A DNA stretch of 64,000 bases. Source: Intrasporangium oryzae NRRL B-24470 (lineage in GTDB: Bacteria > Actinomycetota > Actinomycetes > Actinomycetales > Dermatophilaceae). The stretch covers positions 90,991 to 154,990 of the forward strand of contig NZ_AWSA01000003.1 in NCBI RefSeq assembly GCF_000576595.1, in the 5' to 3' direction. Below, piece by piece: positions 23,200 to 31,950 of this stretch; position 1 is the first letter of the stretch; each line of letters begins with the position of its first letter. The notes beneath the pieces were generated by a model. That model saw nothing but the letters and a program-made list of their open reading frames with translations, did not search any database and had not been told where the DNA came from. The translations under genes were made by a program, and so were the position numbers.

Positions 23200-24240
23200 A
23201 TGAAGGCTGTTCGGCTGCATCGGTACGAGACCCGGCCCGTGGTGGAGGAGGTCCCCGAGCCCGTGATCACCCATCCGCTCGACGTCATCGTCCGGATCGG
23301 CGGCGCGGGCCTGTGCCGCACCGACCTGCACATCGTCGAGGGCCAGTGGGCGCCGACGAGCAACGTCGCCCTGCCGTACACACTGGGCCACGAGAACGCC
23401 GGCTGGATCCATGCGGTCGGCTCCGCGGTCGACCACCTCACTCCCGGAGATGCGGTGATCCTCCACCCGTTGATGACGTGCGGCTACTGCCGGGCCTGCC
23501 GGGCGGGCGACGACGTGCACTGCGAGGCGTCGGCCTTTCCCGGGATCGACACCGATGGCGGGATGGCAGAGCTGCTCAAGACTGCAGCGCGCTCGGCCGT
23601 CAAGCTGCCGGCGGGGATCGAGCCGGCGTCGGTCGCCGCGCTCGCCGATGCCGGCCTCACGGCGTACCACGCGGTGAAGAAGGCCGTGCCGCAACTGTTC
23701 CCGGGCAGCACCTGCGTGGTCATGGGCGCCGGCGGGCTCGGCCACCTGGGCATCCAGTGCCTGCGTGCGCTGAGCCCGACGCGGATCATCGTGCTCGACC
23801 GCAACCCCGACGCCCTCGCCCTGACGCCCGGCTGGGGGGCGGACGAGACGGTGCTCGTGGACGGCTCGCACGTCGACCGGGTCCTCGAGCTGACCGACGG
23901 CAAGGGCGCCGAGGTGGTCCTCGACTTCGTCGGCGAGCAGGGTGCGGAGCGCGACAGCTGGTCGATGACGCGGCGGGCCGGCAGCGACTTCGTGATCGGC
24001 TACGGCGGGACGGTCTCGATCCCGGCCATCGACGTCATCTCGACGGAGCGCAACGTCATCGGCAACCTCGTCGGCAGCTACAACGACCTCGTCGAGCTCA
24101 TGGCCCTCACTGCGGCCGGGAGGGTCGAGATGCTGACGCAGACCTACCCGCTCGACGCCGTCAACGACGCCATGGACGACCTCGACGCAGGCCGCCTGCG
24201 CGGCCGCGGCATCCTCGTCCCCGAGGGCGCCGCTGGGTGA
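23200..24240 (+). CDS. Zinc-dependent alcohol dehydrogenase (MDR family)
   Basis: A 346-residue NAD(P)-dependent dehydrogenase. The catalytic zinc site is Cys39 in GAGLCRTDLH, with HE in LGHENAG. The structural zinc lobe has four cysteines in CGYCRACRAGDDVHC. The Rossmann loop is VVMGAGGLGHLGIQCL, and the acidic IVLDRN that follows favours NAD. The ATG at 23200 follows GGAGG. It is closely related in layout to the second dehydrogenase at 24340, with which it converges, so the pair may be ancient paralogues. The substrate is not determinable. Confidence 0.88.
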   Translation: MKAVRLHRYETRPVVEEVPEPVITHPLDVIVRIGGAGLCRTDLHIVEGQWAPTSNVALPYTLGHENAGWIHAVGSAVDHLTPGDAVILHPLMTCGYCRACRAGDDVHCEASAFPGIDTDGGMAELLKTAARSAVKLPAGIEPASVAALADAGLTAYHAVKKAVPQLFPGSTCVVMGAGGLGHLGIQCLRALSPTRIIVLDRNPDALALTPGWGADETVLVDGSHVDRVLELTDGKGAEVVLDFVGEQGAERDSWSMTRRAGSDFVIGYGGTVSIPAIDVISTERNVIGNLVGSYNDLVELMALTAAGRVEMLTQTYPLDAVNDAMDDLDAGRLRGRGILVPEGAAG

Positions 24241-24264
24241 CCTGACCCGGCCAACGCCCGAGCA

Positions 24265-24297
24265 CGTATGCCGCGGGGCTGGGCTCCGCGGCATACG
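24265..24297. terminator. 12-bp inverted repeat with CGGCATAC octamer
   Basis: CGTATGCCGCGG (24265-24276) and CCGCGGCATACG (24286-24297) flank a 9-base loop. It lies between the two convergent alcohol dehydrogenase genes. Confidence 0.75.
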
Positions 24298-24339
24298 GCG
24301 TCTCGTGCGGCCCGGGGTGACCTGCCCGGGCTCGGGGGC

Positions 24340-25374
24340 TCAGGGGACGATGACGGCGCGCCCGCGTAGGGTGCCGGCGTGCATCCGCTCGTAGGCCTTC
24401 GGCGCGTCGTCGAGGGAGAACCGCTCGGTCTCCACGTGGATGAGGCCGGCGCGGGCGAGGTCGAGCACCTCGAAGAGCTCGCTGCGGGACCCCCAGTAGG
24501 GTGCCCGCGCCTTGGTCTCCCAGGGCAGCGTGAAGATCCCGACGGGGACGGCGCCGGCGCCGACGCCCACGATGACGATCTCGGAGTCGGGGTGGGTGAG
24601 CTTCGCGGCGAGCGCCGTCGTCGGCTCGATGCCGACGAAGTCGAAGACCGCGGTGGCTCCGCGGCCGCCGTTGAGGGCGCGGACCTTCTCGACCGCCGAC
24701 TCGTCGGACCGGAACGCGTGGTGGGCACCGACGTCCTTGGCGAGCTGGAGCTTCTCGTCGGAGACGTCGAGGGCGACGACGGTGGCCGGCGACATGGCAC
24801 GCAGGATCTGGATGCCGATGTGGCCGAGGCCTCCGGAGCCGATGACGACCGCGACCGCCCCGGGCACGAGGGCCGGGAGGCTCGGCTTGATGGCGTGGTA
24901 CGGCGTGAGGCCGGCGTCGGTCAGCGAGACGTTCTCGACCGGGTCGAGGTCGCCGAGCGGCACGAGGTGGCGCTGGTTGTCGACGAGCATGTACTCGGCC
25001 ATCGCGCCCGGGGCGCCGAGGCCGGGTGGGACGATGCCGCGCTCGGCGGCCACGTGGCAGTAGTTCTCCTGGCCCTTCGCGCAGGCGGGGCAGACGCCGC
25101 ACCCCCACGGCCCGTAGACGGCGACCGAGTCGCCGACCTGGACGGCCGTGACCCCGGCGCCGACCTCGTCGACGATGCCGGCGCCCTCGTGGCCGAGGGT
25201 GAGCGGCAGTCCGTAGACGTAGGCCTCCTCGGGGAGTCCCATGACGAACTCGTCGGAGTGGCAGGCTCCGGCGGCGGTGACCTTGAGCAGGATCTCGCCC
25301 GGTCCCGGCGTGGGCTTCTCGACCTCCATGACCCTGGGTGGCTGGCCGATCTCGACGTACTGCAGAGCCTTCAT
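24340..25374 (-). CDS. Zinc-dependent alcohol dehydrogenase (MDR family), second copy
   Basis: A 344-residue dehydrogenase with the complete zinc-MDR motif set: catalytic Cys in GACHSDEFVMG, LGHEGAG, structural-zinc cysteines in CGVCPACAKGQENYC, nucleotide loop VVIGSGGLGHIGIQIL and VALDVSD (NAD preference). It resembles actinobacterial NAD-linked alcohol or aldehyde reductases. The ATG at 25374 follows GAAAGG. The region upstream of its start carries the inverted repeat that ends the next leftward gene, so it is probably transcribed alone. Confidence 0.88.
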   Translation of the reverse strand: MKALQYVEIGQPPRVMEVEKPTPGPGEILLKVTAAGACHSDEFVMGLPEEAYVYGLPLTLGHEGAGIVDEVGAGVTAVQVGDSVAVYGPWGCGVCPACAKGQENYCHVAAERGIVPPGLGAPGAMAEYMLVDNQRHLVPLGDLDPVENVSLTDAGLTPYHAIKPSLPALVPGAVAVVIGSGGLGHIGIQILRAMSPATVVALDVSDEKLQLAKDVGAHHAFRSDESAVEKVRALNGGRGATAVFDFVGIEPTTALAAKLTHPDSEIVIVGVGAGAVPVGIFTLPWETKARAPYWGSRSELFEVLDLARAGLIHVETERFSLDDAPKAYERMHAGTLRGRAVIVP

Positions 25375-25507
25375 CGCTGGCCCTTTCCCGAACGTGAATG
25401 ACAAGCTTCCGACGAGATCGACGTTAGCCCCGGGGTCACAACGCGACGCGAATCCGTGACCAGACCGACATCCCTGATGTGTGCCGTCCCAGCGCGACGC
25501 GAGGCGG

Positions 25508-25540
25508 CGTATGCCGCTGGGCTCAGCGGGCCGGCATACG
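25508..25540. terminator. Inverted repeat with CGGCATAC octamer overlapping a stop codon
   Basis: CGTATGCCG (25508-25516) and CGGCATACG (25532-25540) enclose an additional CCGCTG/CAGCGG stem. The right arm encodes the last residues (GRMPAR) of the leftward gene at 25523, so the gene's stop codon lies inside the hairpin. Confidence 0.65.
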
Positions 25541-26404
25541 GCCGTTGCGCTCGTGCGCGATCCATAGCGCGACGGATCCGGCCAGCACCAGAGCGAATCC
25601 GCCGAGGACGAGCCACGTGAGCGGACGGTCGGTGGCGAGCTCGGAGCGGGCCCGCGCAGCCGCGACGAGGATGAGAGAGATCATGATCACCTCGACCTGG
25701 AGCATGAGGCGGACCGTCGTCCAGCGGGGGTCGAGGAATACCCAGATCCCCGCGCTGCCGAGGCAGAAGATCGCACCCATGACCCGGCACGTCAACGGGG
25801 TGAGCAACCACGGCCAGACGGGGATCATCACGGCCGGGGCCACGAACATCACGACCCCCTGCGCGAGCGCGCCGACCCCGACGACCCCCACCGTCCAGCG
25901 CGCGACCGGGCCGAGCCGGTCCTCCTCCGGTCGCGGCGGTGCCTCGTACCGGCGGTTGCGGACCCAGGCGGCCACGACGAGGAAGGGTGCCGTGAAGTAG
26001 AGGAAGGCCCAGAGCCAGAAGGCCGGGTGACCGTGGTTGAACCGGTCCCAGTGCAGGACCGTCGCGATGCCGAGCAGCGTCGCGAACATCGCGACGGCGA
26101 GGAAGCCGGACTTCAGTGCGCTCCACCGGCGCTCGCTGAGCGCCCGGATGAAGAAGTAGGCGCCGCCGGCGTAGGCCGCACCGAGCACCATCGGCGTCAT
26201 CGTCGGGCGGATGGTCCACGCCCACAGCTGCCGCGTCTCACCGGGGAAGAGGTAGAGGATGACGAACGCGACGATGAGGAACGGCGCGATGAAGAGCGAC
26301 AGCCCGCGCGTGAAGCGCAGGACGCGGTCGTCCGCGACAAGGGCCCTCGCCGCTGCCGGGTCCGCGAGGTCGGGGCGGTGGTCCCCGCCCGGGTCACGGC
26401 TCAT
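25523..26404 (-). CDS. Uncharacterised polytopic membrane protein
   Basis: A 293-residue protein with about eight hydrophobic helices, for example FIAPFLIVAFVILYLFPG, MTPMVLGAAYAGGAYFFIRA and VVMFVAPAVMIPVWPWLLTP. Many aromatic residues sit at helix ends. The short cytosolic N-terminus (MSRDPGGDHRPDLADPAAAR) is acidic. I do not recognise the family. The ATG at 26404 follows GGAGG. It is divergent from the DUF5995 gene by 145 bases. It ends in an octamer-type inverted repeat. Confidence 0.7.
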   Translation of the reverse strand: MSRDPGGDHRPDLADPAAARALVADDRVLRFTRGLSLFIAPFLIVAFVILYLFPGETRQLWAWTIRPTMTPMVLGAAYAGGAYFFIRALSERRWSALKSGFLAVAMFATLLGIATVLHWDRFNHGHPAFWLWAFLYFTAPFLVVAAWVRNRRYEAPPRPEEDRLGPVARWTVGVVGVGALAQGVVMFVAPAVMIPVWPWLLTPLTCRVMGAIFCLGSAGIWVFLDPRWTTVRLMLQVEVIMISLILVAAARARSELATDRPLTWLVLGGFALVLAGSVALWIAHERNGRMPAR

Positions 26405-26549
26405 GTCAGAACCTCCGTGCGACGCGCGACCCGCGGGAGACCTGTGTCGGCCGACACCGGTCCCCCTTTCCCCACGGGCGTGGTTGTCGCCACATCGAGG
26501 CGCCAACAGGTCGAGAATAGGCGGGCAGGGGCGCTCCCGAGGAGGATTC

Positions 26550-27344
26550 ATGCAGGAGCCACCGCACGACCCGAGCCCGCCGGCGCGGCCCGACCCGATC
26601 GACGCCGTCCTCGCCGACATGCAGGATCGCCTCGACGCGATGCCGCCCGAGCTCTCGAGCCAGCGCGCCTTCCTCGGGACCTACCGACGCACGACGCTCG
26701 CGGTCGAGAAGGCGATCCGCGACGGGGTCTTCGAGGACCCCGCCTGGGTGGCCGTCTGGGATGCCGCCTTCGCTCGCCTCTACCTCGACGCCCTCGACGC
26801 ACGCCTCTCCGGCGGACTGGCCCCGCGGCCCTGGCGGCTCGCGTTCGACGCGCCCTCCGGGCTGCCGCCGCTCCGCCACGTCCTGCTCGGCATCAACGCG
26901 CACATCAACTACGACCTGCCGCAGGCGCTCCTCGCTGTCATCTCCGACGAGGACTTCCTGGATCCCACCCTGCTCGACCGACGTCATCGCGACCACGAGC
27001 GGATCGACGGCGTCCTGGCCGCCCGGGTCGCCGCCGAGGACGACGAGCTGTCCGCCGTGTCGGCTCGCTCGCTGCTCGACCGGGTCCTGCAGCCCCTGAA
27101 CCACCGCGCGTCACAGCGATTCCTGCGCGAGGCGCGCATCAAGGTCTGGCACAACACGAGGGAGCTGCAGCAGGCCCGCCTCGCCGGCCCGGGGGCGTAT
27201 GCCGCTCGGCTGGCCGAGCTCGAGGTGCTCAGTGCCGCTCGCCTCGCGGACCTGACCGCGCCGGGGCAGGTCCTGTTGCGTCTCGCGGTTGCGGGCTTCG
27301 GCGTCCTGCTTCCACCTCCCGCCGAGCCGACCCCGCCGGACTGA
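26550..27344 (+). CDS. DUF5995 family protein
   Basis: A 264-residue cytosolic helical protein. The conserved core LLGINAHINYDLPQALLAV and the later FLREARIKVWHNTRELQQAR match the DUF5995 family of actinobacteria, whose function is unknown. A histidine and acidic residues in NAHINYD could bind a metal. The ATG at 26550 follows GAGGAGG. GTATGCC at 27197-27203 encodes Tyr-Ala as TAT-GCC. Confidence 0.8.
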   Translation: MQEPPHDPSPPARPDPIDAVLADMQDRLDAMPPELSSQRAFLGTYRRTTLAVEKAIRDGVFEDPAWVAVWDAAFARLYLDALDARLSGGLAPRPWRLAFDAPSGLPPLRHVLLGINAHINYDLPQALLAVISDEDFLDPTLLDRRHRDHERIDGVLAARVAAEDDELSAVSARSLLDRVLQPLNHRASQRFLREARIKVWHNTRELQQARLAGPGAYAARLAELEVLSAARLADLTAPGQVLLRLAVAGFGVLLPPPAEPTPPD

Positions 27345-27393
27345 CACGCCGCCCGCGCTGGGAGGGAGGCCAGCGACATACGTCGACCTACGT

Positions 27394-27435
27394 CCGGAAG
27401 CCTCAGGCCGGAAGCCTCAGGCCGGAAGCCTCAGG
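27394..27435. repeat. Three perfect 14-bp tandem repeats
   Basis: CCGGAAGCCTCAGG occurs three times head to tail, then decays to CCGGAGGCCGG. It lies in the 283-base gap between DUF5995 and the convergent membrane protein. Just before it, CAGCGACATACG (27371-27382) looks like a decayed copy of the dispersed octamer. I see no gene in this gap. Confidence 0.7.
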
Positions 27436-27627
27436 CCGGAGGCCGGCCGGCCCTAGGGCAGCCCTAGGTCGCTTCCCACCCCACCCGCTCGGCGTCTCCG
27501 CGGCATGGCGGTTCAGGCTGCCTCGTCGCTGCGGTCTTATCGGTCACGGGCGGGATCGTCACATGTCATGCCGCCCTCGGTAACGAGAGGCGGATCGGAG
27601 GCGCTGGCCTGCGCTGGGCCGCGGGCG

Positions 27628-29076
27628 TCAGCGTATGGACGAGATACCGCGAAGCAGGTCACTGCGCCTGTCGGCCCGGATCCTGTCCACGGACGTCGTG
27701 GGCCAGGTCACGCCGTTGATCTGGACGTCGAGTCCATATCTATTGTCCGACAGTTCCGGGGTGCGGCAGTCACCCTTGAGTCCCGGGTGGTGTTTTCCCA
27801 ACAGGGTCAGGCGCCACTGTGGCTCTCCTTGGTCCATCAACAGCAGGATCCAGTCGGATTTGAGTCGGGCCGTGAGATAGGCCCAGTCCTCGGTGCGGGG
27901 GGGCCGGTGCTGGACCGCCACGTACGCAAGTCTGCCCACGAACACGACCACGATGACCCCGACCGTCACCACAATCCCGTCAGGGAGGGTAACGGTGAAG
28001 GGGGCTTCAAAATACACCTCACCGAAGATGATGACTGCGAGGACGACCACCGCAGTGAGGAGTGCGTCCCAAAGGCCGTGGCCCAGCCGCTGCCACCACG
28101 CAGGCGGATCACCGGTTCCCGCAGCCCAGTCGTCTCGGTCTGCCAACCGGGCAAGTTCTTCGAGCCAGTTCGTCGAGCCGGGGGCGGCGGGGGCAGGCAT
28201 GAGCTCTGCCAGTGCGGAGTCGGCCGACCGCTTTGGGGGCGCGTCCTGGATCGGGTCGAGCAGGGTCAGCGGGCGGGGAACGCGGTTCGCGCGACGCATC
28301 GCGAGGACCGTTCCGAGCGCAAGGGACACCCCGGCCGGCACCAGGGTGAGAAAAGCGAGGACAGCGAAGGTGGCCTCCTGGTCCCAGGCCAGACCGTTGA
28401 ACGGGCCAGCCAACGCACGCACGAGTAGGGACCCGCCGTAGGAGTCGGCGGACTCGAAGCAGTCCACCCCAGCCGTGTAGCGCTGCCCACCTACCACCCA
28501 CTCCACCCAGCAGGTCTCGTCGGAGATTCCCAGCACGTTGGCCGAGACGTCGCGCCCGGTCCAGTAGATGAGGTTGACGAGCCCGAACGCCGCCAGTCCG
28601 ATGAACCCGAAGAACGAGGCCAGGCGCGGGAATGACGTCCGGACCAGCTGCCACTTCGAGATCGGGGGTTGCCTCGGTCCAGTGAAGAGACGATTGAGCC
28701 TCGGCCATCCGGACGCCTCGGTCGGGCCGATCAGCAGGGTACGGCCCGATGAGTCGCCGAACGGCAGCAACTGCTCGTACAGCGTCTCCGCGAGCCCATC
28801 GCGATGGTGCCTGAAATGTCTGGTCCCTGGGCCGGTCAGGTCCCGCAGTGCCAGCACCAGATGGCCCTCGGTATGGCTCAGCACGTGCAGGGAGTCCTCC
28901 GCCGGAAGGGCCTTGGCCACTTCCCAACGGTTGTCAGCGGCTACCACCACATCGACCTTCGTGCGACCGCCGCCGGCTCGGGCCGTCCCATCCCTGCCGC
29001 GCCACCAGCGAGCGCTGCCCCAGACCACGATCCCGACCGCGAGGGGAACCACGACGAACACGACCACAGGCCCCAT
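27628..29076 (-). CDS. Uncharacterised large membrane protein
   Basis: A 482-residue protein of no family I recognise. The N-terminal helix (MGPVVVFVVVPLAVGIVVWG) is followed by a soluble portion. Two helices lie around 175-195 and 245-270 (FGFIGLAAFGLVNLIYW, FAVLAFLTLVPAGVSLALGT), and a second pair around 345-390 (ALLTAVVVLAVIIFGEVYF, GIVVTVGVIVVVFVGRLAYV). A Trp-rich C-terminus ends it. A CWVEWVVGGQRYTAGVDCF loop with two cysteines probably faces outside. The ATG at 29076 is chosen as the start of the hydrophobic segment; upstream GTG and TTG are possible. It has none of the dispersed octamers, and its base composition is a little more relaxed than its neighbours. Confidence 0.6.
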   Translation of the reverse strand: MGPVVVFVVVPLAVGIVVWGSARWWRGRDGTARAGGGRTKVDVVVAADNRWEVAKALPAEDSLHVLSHTEGHLVLALRDLTGPGTRHFRHHRDGLAETLYEQLLPFGDSSGRTLLIGPTEASGWPRLNRLFTGPRQPPISKWQLVRTSFPRLASFFGFIGLAAFGLVNLIYWTGRDVSANVLGISDETCWVEWVVGGQRYTAGVDCFESADSYGGSLLVRALAGPFNGLAWDQEATFAVLAFLTLVPAGVSLALGTVLAMRRANRVPRPLTLLDPIQDAPPKRSADSALAELMPAPAAPGSTNWLEELARLADRDDWAAGTGDPPAWWQRLGHGLWDALLTAVVVLAVIIFGEVYFEAPFTVTLPDGIVVTVGVIVVVFVGRLAYVAVQHRPPRTEDWAYLTARLKSDWILLLMDQGEPQWRLTLLGKHHPGLKGDCRTPELSDNRYGLDVQINGVTWPTTSVDRIRADRRSDLLRGISSIR

Positions 29077-29168
29077 CGCCACGCCCCCAAGGGTATCGCT
29101 GTCAAGATCACCGTCGAGATTGCCCAAGCGCGGCGCGACGCTACAAGAAAGCGACGCCCGGGTCCGCT

Positions 29169-29603
29169 CTAGTCCGAAAGGGGCGTGATCGCGCGGAGCG
29201 GTGCGAAGCGGGCGAAGCCGCGGTCGAGGGTCACGAGGCTCGCCCCGAGCTCAAGGGCCTGCGCGGCAAGCACGGCGTCGGGGACGTCGTTGCCGCGCAG
29301 GCGATGCTCGGAGACGAGCCGCTGGACGATCGGCCAGTGGTCGGGCCCAGGACGCACGAGCAGCGCTGCGGGTGCGGAGGCGAGCGAGGTGGCGAAGGCG
29401 AGGGCGTCCGCGGGGGTCGACGGTTGTCGGAACACCCTGGGGTGCGTGGCGATCCGAACGACGGAGGCGAGCACGGGCTCGCTGACCGCGATCCGCTCGT
29501 GGCCGACCAGCCGAGGAGCGAGCCACTCACTGACCCGTGCCGCGGTCTCCGACTCGGTCGGCCGGTATGCGTAGAGGCAGACGTTGACGTCAAGCAGGAG
29601 CAT
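29169..29603 (-). CDS. vapC: VapC-type PIN-domain ribonuclease toxin
   Basis: A 144-residue PIN nuclease. Acidic active-site residues are in MLLLDVNVCLYA (Asp5), VSEPVLASVVRI (Glu), GNDVPDAVLAAQA (Asp) and LVTLDRGFARF (Asp), so the catalytic quartet looks complete. VapC toxins cut tRNA or rRNA when freed from VapB. The start overlaps the end of the upstream vapB by 14 bases, the usual toxin-antitoxin arrangement. Confidence 0.87.
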   Translation of the reverse strand: MLLLDVNVCLYAYRPTESETAARVSEWLAPRLVGHERIAVSEPVLASVVRIATHPRVFRQPSTPADALAFATSLASAPAALLVRPGPDHWPIVQRLVSEHRLRGNDVPDAVLAAQALELGASLVTLDRGFARFAPLRAITPLSD

Positions 29604-29874
29604 GGCCCGCGTGGTCTCCGGGGACCGCGTTGTCTCCGAGCAGCTGGGCCATGAGCTCCCTGTCCTCGAGGTCGACTCCCGGGAGGACGCCGGACATTTC
29701 GGGGACGAAGGTGTGGAGCACGTAGTCGCCGCGACTGACGGAGTCGCGGGCCTCGTCGGCGATGAGCTTGCGCAGGGCGTCCTCCAGGACGGAGCCGATG
29801 GTCCGGTGCTGGCGCGCGGCGATGAGCTTCGCCTCGGCGAGGAGGCGGTCGTCGATGTTGACCGTCGTGCGCAC
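29590..29874 (-). CDS. vapB: VapB-type antitoxin
   Basis: A 94-residue antitoxin with an N-terminal ribbon-helix-helix (RTTVNIDDRLLAEAKLIAAR) that should bind the operator. Its acidic C-terminal tail (VDLEDRELMAQLLGD) would wrap VapC. The start is GTG at 29874, with no ribosome site. A TATGAT hexamer ends 7 bases upstream of it, which fits a leaderless transcript. A perfect 14-bp palindrome lies just upstream. Confidence 0.85.
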   Translation of the reverse strand: MRTTVNIDDRLLAEAKLIAARQHRTIGSVLEDALRKLIADEARDSVSRGDYVLHTFVPEMSGVLPGVDLEDRELMAQLLGDNAVPGDHAGHAPA

Positions 29875-29881
29875 GGATGCA

Positions 29882-29914
29882 TCATATCATCACTCGCCTA
29901 GCATCATGATGCTC
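29882..29914 (-). promoter_or_regulatory. vapBC promoter and palindromic operator
   Basis: On the minus strand TATGAT (29882-29887) sits 7 bases before the vapB GTG, so transcription would begin at or near the start codon. Upstream, AGCATCATGATGCT (29901-29914) is a perfect palindrome positioned over the spacer/-35 area, and is a likely site for VapBC autorepression. Confidence 0.55.
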
Positions 29915-30053
29915 GCGACAGAGTGCCCGGGACCGGGAGACTGCCGCCCCGACTCTGCCCCCTCCGGCCGGCCGCCGAGGCGAGCCCTCCCGGCCGGCCG
30001 CCGAGGCAAGCCCGCCCGGCCGGCTCGCCGCGTAGGCTGGGACCCAGCCCAGC

Positions 30054-30060
30054 GGCATAC
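30054..30060. repeat. Single intergenic GGCATAC motif upstream of cupin gene
   Basis: The sequence CAGCCCAGCGGCATACG is the left half of the window's usual inverted pair. The opposite half is missing, but a GCTGGGACCCAGC hairpin precedes it. It lies 27 bases upstream of the cupin gene start. Confidence 0.6.
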
Positions 30061-30086
30061 GTCCCTCGCACTCCTCAGGTGGTCCC

Positions 30087-30491
30087 GTGGTCGAGCACGA
30101 TCCTGCGCAACCCGTCACGCGCGTCGCGGCCGGCGAGCTCGGCCCGAGCGACCCCACGCCGGGGATGGCTCGCCAGGTCGCTCTCCACACCGAGGCGATG
30201 TGGTCGGGCACGGTCGACACCGAGGCGGGCGCGGTCTCCGGATGGCACCACCACGGCGAGCACGACACGACGATCTACGTCGTGTCGGGACGGATGCGCC
30301 TCGAGTCCGGGCCGGGTGGTGAGGTGGCCGTCGAGGCCGGGCCCGGCGACTTCCTCCACGTCCCCGCCGGCGCCATCCACCGCGAGTCCAACCCGGGCGA
30401 ATCCCGCTCGCACGCTGTGGTCGTGCGCTGCGGCCACGGCACGCCGACGGTCAACGTCGACGGTCCGGCGCCGGGGCACGGTCCCACCTGA
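30087..30491 (+). CDS. Cupin-domain protein
   Basis: A 134-residue single-domain cupin. Motif 1 is GWHHHGEHDTTIYVVSGRMR, with three histidines and a glutamate as metal ligands. Motif 2 is PGDFLHVPAGAIHRESNP with the fourth ligand His. It is likely a metal-binding beta-barrel acting as an enzyme or binding protein; substrate unknown. The start is GTG at 30087, with a weak CAGGTGG upstream. It is convergent with the FAD oxidase. Confidence 0.82.
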   Translation: MVEHDPAQPVTRVAAGELGPSDPTPGMARQVALHTEAMWSGTVDTEAGAVSGWHHHGEHDTTIYVVSGRMRLESGPGGEVAVEAGPGDFLHVPAGAIHRESNPGESRSHAVVVRCGHGTPTVNVDGPAPGHGPT

Positions 30492-30520
30492 CGCCGAAGC
30501 CGCCTGACGAGGAGGGTGAG

Positions 30521-31912
30521 TCAGGCCCCCGCGGGCGCGACCGTGTGGTTGTGGTGGAAGACGTCGTCCGGGTCCCACGCCTGCTTGACCGCTGCGAGAC
30601 GCAGGTACGTGTCGCCCGGGTAGATGTCGTGGATGCGCTCGCCGTCCGCGTCGACGACGAAGCCGAGGTAGGCGCCGGGTGTCCCGTCGGCGAGGGACCG
30701 CCCCAGGGTTTCGAGCCAGGGCTTCTGGTCGTCGAGGGCGTCCGCCCCGGAGACGATGGCTGCGGTGTTCAGCATGACCGGCCACTGCCGGTGGGCGTAG
30801 GCCGTCGCATCCGCGGCGACCCGCGAGATCGCCCCGCCGAGGGGGCGCAGCTGGACCGCGGCCATCTGCACTGTTGGGTCCGCCATCCGCTCTGTCAGCG
30901 TGTCGACGATGAGCCGAGCGTCGTCAAGGTCGATGTCCTGCGCATAGCCCGTCCACGACGTCGCGATCGGGTGGTAGCTGTCGTCGCCGGGCTGGAACAT
31001 CCCGGAGTAGGGCATCGGCGCGAGGAGGTCCGCCAGCGGGGTTGCGACGGCCCGGAACGGCGCGAGGACGGGTTCGGCGTCGGCCGGCCCACCGGCATAC
31101 GCCATGAGGGCCAGGATGACGAGCCGGCCGTGGTGCTCCGGCGCGAAAAACGGCATCGGCGGGGCCGGCATGACGTTGACGATGACGCCGAGCTCGTCGG
31201 GGGCCGCGAGCGCCAGCTCCATGAACCGGGCGATCGTCTCGGCGGTGGCGGGGAGCATGAGCATGCCGCCGACGATCTCGGGCACCTCGTGGAGCCTGAA
31301 CTGCAGACGGGTCACGACGCCGAAGCCGCCGCCGCCCCCGCGCACGGCCCAGAAGAGGTCGGGGTGGTGGTCGGCGTCCACGTGGAGGATCTGCCCGTCG
31401 GCCGTCACGAGCTCGACGGCGAGGAGGTGGTCGATCGTCATCCCGAACCTGCGACTGAGGAAGCCGACGCCGCCACCGACGGTGATGCCCGCGACACCGA
31501 CGGAGCCGGTGTCGCCGAAGCCCGTCGCGAGGCCATGCGCGCCGACCGCGTGCGTGTAGCGGCCCGCCGTGACGCCGGCGCCCACCCACGCGGTCCGGCC
31601 GTCGACGTCGATCTCGATCGCATCGAGGCCGCGGACGTCGATGACGAGCCCGTCGTCGATGGTGCCGAAGCCGGCGCCGCTGTGGCCGCCCGCGCGGACC
31701 GCGATCTCGAGGCCGCACTCCCGGGCATGCTCGATCGCCGCGGCGACGTCGGCGGCATCGGCGACGCGGACGACCGCGGCCGGGCGCCGGTCGATGTGCC
31801 GCGAGAAGATGAGGCGGGCGTTCTCGTAGTCGGGATCGTTTGGCGTGAACACCGTGCCGGAGACACAGGCGCGCAGGTCGTCGAGCGTGCGGTCGGTGCG
31901 TGTCGAAGTCAT
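30521..31912 (-). CDS. FAD-binding oxidoreductase, berberine-bridge type
   Basis: A 463-residue flavoprotein. The FAD-binding PCMH domain (about 40-210) has VRAGGHSGAGFGTIDDGLVI. That His is the usual covalent FAD site, and the second (Cys) site of bicovalent enzymes is not evident; TGSVGVAGITVGGGVGFLSR follows. The C-terminal BBE tail is YLRLAAVKQAWDPDDVFHHN. Related enzymes oxidise sugars, alcohols or antibiotics. I chose ATG at 31912 (AGGATGG upstream); an ATG three codons earlier at 31921 is possible. A perfect palindrome lies just upstream of the start. GGCATAC at 31094 encodes Tyr-Ala. Confidence 0.85.
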   Translation of the reverse strand: MTSTRTDRTLDDLRACVSGTVFTPNDPDYENARLIFSRHIDRRPAAVVRVADAADVAAAIEHARECGLEIAVRAGGHSGAGFGTIDDGLVIDVRGLDAIEIDVDGRTAWVGAGVTAGRYTHAVGAHGLATGFGDTGSVGVAGITVGGGVGFLSRRFGMTIDHLLAVELVTADGQILHVDADHHPDLFWAVRGGGGGFGVVTRLQFRLHEVPEIVGGMLMLPATAETIARFMELALAAPDELGVIVNVMPAPPMPFFAPEHHGRLVILALMAYAGGPADAEPVLAPFRAVATPLADLLAPMPYSGMFQPGDDSYHPIATSWTGYAQDIDLDDARLIVDTLTERMADPTVQMAAVQLRPLGGAISRVAADATAYAHRQWPVMLNTAAIVSGADALDDQKPWLETLGRSLADGTPGAYLGFVVDADGERIHDIYPGDTYLRLAAVKQAWDPDDVFHHNHTVAPAGA

Positions 31913-31935
31913 GCTGACCATCCTGAGAGTTCAAG

Positions 31936-31950
31936 TTGACCTGAGGTCAA
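31936..31950. promoter_or_regulatory. Palindrome TTGACCTGAGGTCAA
   Basis: Perfect 7-base arms around one base lie 23-37 bases upstream of the FAD oxidase start. It overlaps the place a core promoter should be, so a repressor bound here would block transcription. The regulator family is unknown; no regulator gene is next to it. Confidence 0.5.
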
